From Adiantum capillus-veneris (Eukaryota; Streptophyta; Polypodiopsida; Polypodiales; Pteridaceae), in NCBI GenBank assembly GCA_014529385.2, contig CM043969.1, forward strand, positions 71,210,176 to 71,274,175: a DNA stretch of 64,000 nucleotides, in the 5' to 3' direction. Below are positions 56,577-64,000 of this stretch, one piece after another. Every line of letters starts with the position of its first letter. The first letter of the stretch is position 1. Under the pieces are notes generated by a model, which did no database searches, was not told the origin of the DNA, and worked only from the letters and a program-made list of their open reading frames with translations. A program made the position numbers and the translations under genes.

Positions 56577-56858
56577 CTAGGGACGCCTTCTTGCAAAGGT
56601 CATGAGAAACCTTGCCCATAGAGCTAGCCACACTTGCCTTGGCTCGCCTTCCAAAGCTTCATGCCAAACTTTAGTTTTTCCATGCATCACCAAAGGAAAT
56701 GTCTGCATTTTTCTATCCTCATTCGGCATATGTAGTGATAACATATATAGTTCAAAATCCGACATCCACTCGTGCGGATTCTCCTCACCTATGAAAATTG
56801 GTCCATAGCTTCTAGCCACCATGACTTCCAATGCCAAAAACCACTTCTTCTTTATCAA
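56577..56858 (-). pseudogene. Relic 2: gag capsid segment
   Basis: The frame reads RSYGPIFIGEENPHEWMSDF, then MPNEDRKMQTFPLVMHGKTK then VWHEAL. This is the Retrotrans_gag pattern 'F.G...P..W...F........D..K......+..G.A..W'. It is truncated at the N-terminus, where inverted segment X follows at 56897. Relic 1 lacks this part. Confidence 0.75.
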
Positions 56859-56896
56859 CTAGGAGCAATCAGTGTGCTACTTAGCGGGGGCACCAG

Positions 56897-57650
56897 AAGA
56901 TGGAGAGGGGGAATGGGGGAACACAACCGACACACAAACAAAGGCCTCTCTATAGCTTAGGGTATCCACAATTCCCCCTATCCTCTCATAAACACCTTCG
57001 AAAAACGCACTTTACACTAGCAAACCATTGCCTACTCACTTCCCAATGCTCACACACTCCACAAGACCACCACACAATGCACACATATTGCCACAACCCG
57101 TCTCCACCCTTGCACACGCACACAACTGCTCAATCTCACTCTCTCACACAAAGCACTGCCTGTCCGGAAGGGTATACACATCCACACTGTCGACACTACA
57201 GGGAAACACAAAAGCAGAAGAAAGAGAAGGGGGGAAGGGGGAACGACAGTAGAACTGGGCAATAGTGACTTGATTATACTTCAAAAGGCACATACAAAGC
57301 TTACACTACCATCACAAAGGCCATTTTTATGAGAAAATACAAAGGGGTTGACAGGCACACTCCTCTGTAAAAAAAATCCACTCTGCAGGCTTCAAACGGC
57401 ACAAAAAAACCCCCTATTTGATTTAAAAATGTCTTGATAGTAGGGGACCTTCAACTTTGGAAAATGCATTTTAACTGACCCATCTGGCATCTCAATTTGG
57501 CATCTTCGGAAGGGGGGAGCCACCTTGTTTGATCTCTATTTTCTCCCTTTGCTTGTGCTTGAGAGACGGGTGCACTAGCAATGTTGCTAGTGCCACTTGG
57601 CATTTTTATTTTTAATTACCCCTTCTTAGTTAACTTCTTTCTCCGCACAT
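56897..57650 (+). repeat. Segment X, right copy (inverted)
   Basis: In plus orientation it begins ATGGAGAGGGGGAATGGGG and follows the left copy through TTCAAAAGGCACATACAAAG and the GGACCTTCAACTTTGGAAA word to GGGTGCACTAGC. Orientation is opposite to the left and internal copies. Confidence 0.75.
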
Positions 57651-59050
57651 TTAGCAGGTCGCCACAACGAACGTCTGCACCATAGCTTTTTGGTACTAAC
57701 ATAATGTCAATACTCAAGGAAGTGACTCGGATGGGGCGCGGAGACTCTTTGAGATCGTCAATCTCAAGAAGTGAACCTTAGCAAGCAAACGCAACAACTT
57801 TGCAAGCAAATCAATCACTCAATGATCATGGAAATTTGCCTATGTCCTTTCTTATAACTCTAGGTCATCACGCCATTTCGGCACTCGAACGGACTCGAAA
57901 TTCAACAAAACTTTAGGAGGAGGTCTAAGACACCTAGGGGCACTATCCTAGCAAGTCAACTCGCAATCTGACAAGGTACCAAGGTCATGATCCATCATGA
58001 AAAAGGTCATGAAAACTGTAATAGAACATACTAGAAAGGTCGCCCTATGGTCTAGGAACACTCTCCTATGGTCAAAATGACTAAAAACAACGATTTAAGC
58101 ATTCAAACCTGAATATTACCTGCTCACAGACACGTAGTCGCGAACCTCAAAAAAATTGATGAAATTGTTTGGCAATTGAATTGATGTGATTTGTGTGATT
58201 TTCTTTGGCTGCACTAATCCTCAACGTGTGGAGTATTTTTACAAAATTTTTGGGTATTTTTCGAATATTGTTTGGGACTTTGAATCGATTTTCTGGAGTT
58301 TCGGGTGATTTTCGACTTATTTTTGGCATTTTTGGACGTTTGAAAATAGAAAAATTAATTAAAACCGGGTTCAAGTTTGATGTCCATGCTTGGCGGCGCA
58401 TAAAAATTTTCTCGTGGATAGATCTTTAGGGTCTGTAGAGATAGCTTTCGTCGACATTAAAATTCTCTTCTTCTTCCTCCTGCTCCGAGTGAACCCACTC
58501 CAGCTCTCTCTCTCTCTAGCTTTCTCTCTCTCTCCTCCCCCTCACTCCCTCTCCTCCCCCTCCCACATAGCGATTATTAACACCCTTCTCATTCTCTCTC
58601 TAACTCACTTTCTCTCCTTGCTACAACGGGAAAAATAAAAAGGAATTCCTCGAAAGTGCCAGAAAGAGCCAGAAATAATAAAAAAGAGCCAGAAATAGCC
58701 AAAAAACCTAGAAAAGCAAAAAAATCACACGCCAAGCAAACATCACAATAAGCAAATGAAAAGCTAAAAAGCAAAGCCAGAGAAGTGCACCGCAAAGCGA
58801 GCAAAAATCGAGAGCAACAGCCACATGAAAAATCGACGAAACAGCAAAAGTCAGAAATAGAAAAAGTAAAACCGGAAATTACACACCGCGCAAAGTGAAC
58901 CAAATTAGCAGAAGAGCAGTTGAAATTGACCAACTTGAAGGTGTGAGCAGCAGAAACAAATTTCGTGCTCAGGTTTGAAAAGTGCAGCCACAACTCAGTC
59001 AAGAAGTCGGAAGTGAACGTGCATGCTATAAATAGGATAAGTGCAAGCAA
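57651..59050. other. Non-coding stretch upstream of copy B
   Basis: T- and CT-rich from 58,140 to 58,610, then A-rich with repeated AGCCAGAAA words (58,650-58,870). A TATAAATAG box lies at 59027-59035 just before the homology with copy A begins. The similar T-rich zone next to copy A (38,870-39,020) may be the matching 5' region, but alignment by eye is not convincing. Confidence 0.4.
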
Positions 59051-59260
59051 TTGCATTGAAAATCAAGCTTCTAATTGGATGAACTAGAACACAACTCACA
59101 TGTGATTGCAGATTAGGCTAGTACATGCAGCAGAAGTTCTGCTAATCAATACCAAAATCTTCTAGGAGATAGTTTTTTCAGAGCCATTAGCAGTGGCAAC
59201 AAATGCACAACTACAACAGAGTAGATTTTACAGCTATATGGCTACAATGGAGACAATGTC

Positions 59261-59860
59261 TTATATGCAGATTCAGAAGGCCATAGATACTTGATAAGCA
59301 GCAAAAGCAACACAGGATCCAAGATCCTACTAATAAGAGTGAAGCCACATTTAGAGAACTCCCAGATGTTCACAAACTTTAGTGGAGCCAGGTATTGCAA
59401 GCTCAAAGATGAAGTGCAGATAGAAGTTCAGAAAGTCAACCCAAGTGGTTATCTAGAAATTTGCACAAGCCAACAAAACATACAGTTGGTGCATATGCAA
59501 TCAGGATCATTGTACATGGATTACAGTGGTCAAATCTATAGTCGAGAGCCAAAATTGCAAGATCTAACAGATCAACCAATAGAAGTCAATCACATTGGGG
59601 AACCAAGCCAAAGATGGTACAAAGGTCTAGATGGAGCAATCTATAGCTTGATGCTCAGTGTTTTGAAAGAAGATGCCGACAACTTGGTAAGCATAGAAGC
59701 TGAAGCTTCTCTGCAAGAGCTTGACATGATAGAACCAAATGAAATACCACCAGTCATGGCGTATTGCTCAGATTGTGGACAAAAAGGTGGACATTTTTTT
59801 GAAGATTGTCCAAGAAATCCTGACAACAGGGATACATCAATTGCTAAGCAAGGTACATAG
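59261..59860 (+). pseudogene. Copy B: repeat-motif region and zinc-knuckle variant
   Basis: One frame is open from before 59261 to a TAG at 59858-59860. Four repeat units are visible: LYADSEGHRYL (59261), MFTNFSGARYCKL (59366), LYMDYSGQIYSRE (59510) and WYKGLDGAIYSLM (59615). They are followed by CSDCGQKGGHFFEDC (59765-59809), a C-x2-C-x5-H-x4-C knuckle with one residue more than the usual x4. A knuckle after a structural region and just before a stop is the layout of a Gag protein. The repeat region matches no capsid fold I know. The stop is followed by 45 more in-frame codons that copy A also conserves. Confidence 0.6.
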
Positions 59861-59984
59861 AAAATTGGAAATGCGAATCTTGATGTAAGTGCATTTAACT
59901 TGTCGCTTTTAATGCAATCGGATGATTCTGCATTACCATTAGAAGCACCAATAAAAACACTACAAATTAAAAATCAACATAAAT

Positions 59985-60600
59985 ATGCACAAGCTTAAAA
60001 TTGATCCTTTGAACAACAAATTCTTACATGAATTTGGTCAAGATGTCCACATATTATCGAATGTTGAAAAGATTGTTAAGTTTGGGAATGATTCTACATC
60101 CACTGCCACAAGTGTGCAATCATTCACGAGTCTAAGGGACACATCAAACAAAATGATCTTAGCTTTGTATGGCACCCATAATTCATATGCACACTATGTA
60201 GACCAAAAAGGATAGCTGTACAAAAAAAACTAACTAGTGTTTGAAGGGCCCACATACCATCTCATAGAAGTGCTTCCAGTGATAAATAAAAAAGGATGGG
60301 TCATTTTAGAAGAAAGAATCTATTATAGCCATCCTCTCTAGAGTTGAAAGATATTACCTAAGTGAACCCAAATCTGTTCAGAGTCAAACTCTCCTCCATC
60401 GAAAATCAAACTTTGATGTTGTGAACAAACGAGCATTTACTTTGACCAAAACGATCATAGATATAGATAAGAGCTTAGCATCTATGATGCCTTGGGTCTT
60501 GAAACCAGAGAAGCTCATATCATAGGAGACCCTTGGGATAGACAATATTAGGGCAAAGATAATGCTATCTACAGCTTGACTTGGGGAATAATTTGTCATG
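59985..60600 (+). pseudogene. Copy B: second repeat-motif block
   Basis: It contains YAHYVDQKG-stop-LYKK (60186), INKKGWVILEERIYY (near 60275) and RQY-stop-GKDNAIYSLTWG (about 60543-60590), three further units of the D-x-x-G-x-x-Y type. Each is broken by private stops in this copy (copy A has CAG instead of TAG in the last). Confidence 0.5.
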
Positions 60601-60692
60601 TTTCACGGAGATACATAGGCAACTATGCAAAAGCTTTACAGATTTCGAACATCAATAGTGCTACCCAAAGTGTACCTTCACAGTCCTAGAAG

Positions 60693-61499
60693 GTGAGACT
60701 AAACCAGAACCAAACAATTTTGAACTCTTACAATGAAGCAGGCTATAGTGATCACCCTAGAAAGGAGGGAGCTGTAAATTCATCAAGCTCAACCTATGTA
60801 CCAGGAAATGCTACACTAGGTAGAAGCCCTAGAGCCTTTAACCAACAGATCCCTTCAAGGCAAAAACCGTTGAAAGATCATATGGTTGTTGGAAGTTTCC
60901 AATTGACCCAAATTCCATCACAATCAGCAAACAAATGCCTTTATGAAGATCATCAAGGACAAATGTTTCAGCTGACCTCCATAAGTCAAAGTAAAAAACC
61001 AACAAATCCAATAGTGTTCAAACAGTTACATGTGATCAAGCTCACATATGCATATCAAGATGCACATGGTAACAAATATCAGCAAGATCAAAAACTTGTA
61101 CAAACCCCTATGGATGGTCCAACTGAAGTCAAAGACTATCTGAAGATGATGCAAAGCCTCAAGCTGCCAGAACATGTGACAGAAAAGTCAAAATCAGTGA
61201 AAGTTAAAGTTCAGAAGGCTACACAAAGGTTACCAACAAAATTTCCTCCAAAGAGACAAATTCTTCCAGAAAGTACAATGGATCTATTAAGATCAAGGGT
61301 TACCCAAATGCAGGAGGACAATGCTCATCAATTGCAAACAAAAAGTGCAGTATCACATCCAATGGAGTCAACATCGATTGAAGCAAGCGGTCAAAGAAAA
61401 CAAAATGCAGATAAATCTCAACCAAAGGATACTGCCACAGCAAAAGCAGTCAATTCGAACACAAATCCTAAGATGATCAAGTGCAACATTGTGTGGTGA
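60693..61499 (+). CDS. Copy B: 268-codon open segment with two repeat motifs and a basic region
   Basis: The longest open segment of the element. A Ser/Asn-rich linker (YNEAGYSDHPRKEGAVNSSS) is followed by CLYEDHQGQMFQLTS (60936) and YAYQDAHGNKYQQDQ (61047), the eighth and ninth repeat units. Next comes a Lys/Gln/Pro-rich basic stretch with MDLLRSRVTQMQEDNAHQLQ, which looks helical. Copy A has the same region in fragments. The first codon is probably not a real start; the segment is part of a longer polyprotein. Confidence 0.5.
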   Translation: MRLNQNQTILNSYNEAGYSDHPRKEGAVNSSSSTYVPGNATLGRSPRAFNQQIPSRQKPLKDHMVVGSFQLTQIPSQSANKCLYEDHQGQMFQLTSISQSKKPTNPIVFKQLHVIKLTYAYQDAHGNKYQQDQKLVQTPMDGPTEVKDYLKMMQSLKLPEHVTEKSKSVKVKVQKATQRLPTKFPPKRQILPESTMDLLRSRVTQMQEDNAHQLQTKSAVSHPMESTSIEASGQRKQNADKSQPKDTATAKAVNSNTNPKMIKCNIVW

Positions 61500-61696
61500 A
61501 AATGAAGAAAACTCCCAAGCGAAGTAAAGCTAGATTTTCAGATAGACAAAAACCTCATGTCTTTTTGCACTTGGAAAAGATGTGGCCAACCACAGTTGGA
61601 AGATGCTCCTGAATTTGTGAGCATGTCTAGAGACAAATGAGTAGAATGCTGGGGGAATCATCTCCACCACCATTGAAGTAAGTTTACAAAACATCA

Positions 61697-61781
61697 TGTT
61701 AGGAAATAAGACGTAGCTAAATAGATATTTGAGTAGATTACTTAATGGAGAGAGATAGATTTCACACACAAAAGATTATAG

Positions 61782-61832
<51 letters not shown>

Positions 61833-62487
61833 CACAATAAACGTGGTTCACCCAATGTGGGCTACGTCCACGGGAAAGCAGCCACAAATGGCTTTAGTAC
61901 TTCAAAACAAGAAGTAGTTTATACAGGGATTATACCCTTAATGGAGCTCCCGCTTTGCTTCACTCTCACCACCTCACACTCACCTTGTTGCATCAACTTC
62001 ACACTCTGAAGTGTGTGAAAAAATGGCCTCCTTTTATAGGCCAAAAGGGCTGCCCTCTCTCATGAGAGGCAGCCATGTGCAGTCACCCTTGTGTAGATAA
62101 GTCCAAATCGGACCCTCCAATCTGCCCATGTGTGGCCGCCCTTGAGAAGACAAGTCCGCTTTTGAATTCGGCCACTGACCATTGACTTCCGACCACCGGC
62201 CACCGGCCATTGACTACCGACGGTTGTTTTCCGACCACTTTCCGACCGCCGTCCGGCCATAATATTTCGGCGAAAAGGAATATTCCGGCAAGGGAAAAAA
62301 AAGAAGTCTCGAAGGCTTCCACCCCCGAGGCCCCTAAAGTTGGCCCTAATTTTTGGCCGTGAAAATTTTGGTTTCTGGCGAGTGATTTTCCTTCACGCAC
62401 GATGGCTTCTCCTCATAATGGGGGGCTTACAAATGTGTGCTTTTACCATAGAAAATTACAAGGGTAAATCAAGCTCCATACTTAACA
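61697..62487. mobile_element. Solo LTR (791 bp) inside copy B
   Basis: It starts TGTTAGGAAATAAG and ends TACTTAACA, giving the TGTTA...TAACA ends of an LTR. The flanks CATCA (61692-61696) and TATCA (62488-62492) form a 5-bp target duplication with one mismatch. Copy A is uninterrupted at the same place (ACAGATCATCATAGATCAA), which proves an insertion. A (GA)n tract lies at 61787-61828. No interior is present, so the original element was removed by LTR-LTR recombination. Confidence 0.85.
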
Positions 62488-62499
62488 TATCACAGCTCA

Positions 62500-64000
62500 A
62501 TTCCACGTGATCACATCAAAAGATATGCTAGAAGACATCATAATGAGAATGCCAATGGCTCAGAAGATGTCAGAGATACAGAATTCAAACATGACAGAGT
62601 CATCACAGACAACAGAGAATGGAGACCAAGACTGGTCATCCGCGGATGACAACACAAGGTACTCAAGCACAGTTAAATGAAGACTGATATTAAAGCAGAT
62701 CTTATTGAAGATGATTCATCTTCATCGAACAAGAGCTCAAATCAGGCAATAACAAGTGCAAATCAAAAAGAGCAAAGAGCAACCACAATAGCTATTGAGC
62801 AGAGGATGCCACCAAAGCTAGAAGTTAAGAAGAACGGGGTTGCAGACAACAAGGAAGCAACAAAAAGTCCAAAGCTCAATCACTCATTGCCAGCTGGATC
62901 AGCTGTTGTAATGTTAGATTGCAATAAAAAGTCTCAAGTCACCCTCCATAGAGACACAGTTAGATCAAGATGAAACCATGGCAAAAGCAGGACAGAGATC
63001 TTCAATAGAGCCAACAATGAGAATAGCTGTAGTTCTCAGTAGTACAAAAGGAGCAAGTGTTGGATGCAATGATCTATTGGATAAATAAATAAATTGCAAT
63101 ATGGTTGCAAACAACATCCAGAGCATTCTAGAGATTACTTAGGATAAGCCAGATAACAAGAAAATCATGGGTAAGGCTACAAGTCAAGAAGATATGGTTG
63201 CTACTATTAGCATCCAAAATCATGAAGAGCAGGTGAAGTTTCAGGTGAATCCTTCAAAGGACATGCATGCACATGTCATCCTTGGGCATTAGTGGTTAGA
63301 CCAACACAAGGCCTACAAAGAAGGTAAAATGCTAATACTCTCTTTTCCAGGAGGTATCAAACAACAGTTACAGGTACCATTACTGTTGGAATCAAAGTTG
63401 CAAAAGTCACAGGAATCAAAGACAAATCTTGCCGACCGACAAAGGTAAAGCTAAAGTGGAACTTCCACCGGTTAGCAAAGAAGATGTGACAGCATATGCC
63501 TCTACATCAAAACACCCTCATGAATCAGCTTCTTCAAGCAAGTCATGATTTCAAAACTTCAAGTCAATTGCTGACCCAATTGAAACCTCTAAGGAGCCAC
63601 CCAAAAAATCAAAGATATTTCAGTTGAAGTACTCAAGGAAGCAAAAGATAGTCAAGCAAGTGTTTGTTTCGAGCAGTTTAGTCAAAGTCAATGATCCAGT
63701 TTGGATTAAAGATAAGAATTCAACACTTCAATACAAACACATGGGATGGATAGCATCGCAATGGAGCTTGAAGGAATAGGAGTACTACAAAAGTAACAGA
63801 CAGATATGGGTACCAAAACTGCAGATTAGAGCATATGAAGTAACTTCAAGCTCCTCCCAAGAAAGAAGGCCCACAAGGTATCAACCTCAACAATATCCTA
63901 GGATACCTAAGAAGCGGGTATACAACAGAACAATATCAAAAGATGCTCAAGTCAACCACAACTCTCAAGAGGATATAGGAAAAAGACGGATCTCAAAGGA
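62500..64000 (+). pseudogene. Copy B: acidic region, retropepsin-like segment and basic tail
   Basis: It continues after the solo LTR with the acidic/Gln-rich region (62677-62973) and a protease-like strand reading LLDK-stop (about 63076-63090). VILGH-stop-WLDQHK follows (TAG at 63290-63292, also in copy A), then a Ser/Lys linker and the Arg/Tyr/Pro-rich tail at the window edge. Stops and frameshifts are frequent. Confidence 0.5.

Larger units (their letters stand above)
52082..57650 (-). mobile_element. Composite of two tandem truncated gypsy gag-pro-RT relics with inverted ~700-bp ends
   Basis: On the minus strand: gag (56858-56577), zinc knuckle, protease region and the start of RT (to about 54602). 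Next comes a segment called X (54600-54237), then a second zinc knuckle, protease region and RT start (54231 to 52760), then a longer X (52760-52082). Another X (56897-57650) lies at the right end in the opposite orientation, similar over about 700 bp. In both relics RT stops at the same codon, directly after the HYPLP motif, and runs into X. No complete RT, RNase H or integrase exists, so this is a deletion derivative. Confidence 0.7.
59060..64000 (+). mobile_element. Y/D/G-repeat retroelement, copy B (plus, runs off the window)
   Basis: Colinear with copy A and carries the same regions in the same order. It has a solo LTR insertion (61697-62487) absent from A. It keeps a better zinc knuckle and longer open frames (59291-59860, 60693-61499) than A. 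It ends outside the window, so the 3' end, any RT and the LTRs cannot be seen here. Confidence 0.7.

Overview
The window is land-plant nuclear DNA from a large, repeat-rich genome. The evidence is a plant-type DREB/CBF AP2 transcription factor, a plant CACTA (En/Spm) transposon with a TNP2/DUF4218/DUF4216-type transposase, an L1-type LINE with a DUF4283-like ORF1, plant LTR retrotransposons primed by initiator-Met tRNA, and many long CT/GA and CA/GT microsatellites. One plausible host gene in 64 kb and heavily nested transposons suggest a big genome, perhaps a non-flowering lineage such as a fern. The clade is inference; nothing in the sequence fixes it.

Layout. 1-4.1 kb: decayed Ty3/gypsy pol relic (reverse transcriptase, RNase H, integrase) split by a 443-bp TIR element. 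4.1-10.7 kb: non-coding sequence with microsatellites, a poly-C tract and a diverged 430-bp direct repeat. 10.7-20.6 kb: a LINE relic cut by a full-length 7,478-bp CACTA element (11215-18692, TSD CAA) and by a 217-bp hAT-like MITE. 20.6-25.6 kb: microsatellites, non-coding sequence and two more copies of that MITE family. 25.6-27.3 kb: the only gene likely to work, an intact 289-aa CBF/DREB1-like protein with a TATA box, an upstream CT tract and a uORF in its leader. 27.3-33.7 kb: mostly unassigned, ending in an LTR end plus primer-binding site.

34.2-38.6 kb (minus) and 59.1-64.0 kb (plus, running off the window) are two inverted copies of one unfamiliar gag/protease-type retroelement. Its long N-terminal region repeats a short Y-x-D-x-x-G-x-x-Y motif at least nine times, then has a zinc-knuckle variant and a retropepsin-like domain. 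Both copies share in-frame UAG codons. The plus copy carries a solo LTR.

Between the two arms lie three structures. (i) A complete LTR element with a non-coding interior (39874-45448, TSD CCCCC, LARD-like). (ii) A rearranged LTR element (45777-52076, TSD AGGGC) whose left end is a third, inverted, partial LTR ending in a perfect snap-back palindrome. (iii) Two tandem, identically truncated gag-protease-RT relics (52.1-56.9 kb), flanked by about 700-bp inverted repeats. Element (ii) inserted into one of those repeats.

The best candidates for something undescribed are the Y/D/G-repeat retroelement, the LTR element with an inverted terminal LTR, and the amplified gag-pro-RT deletion family.
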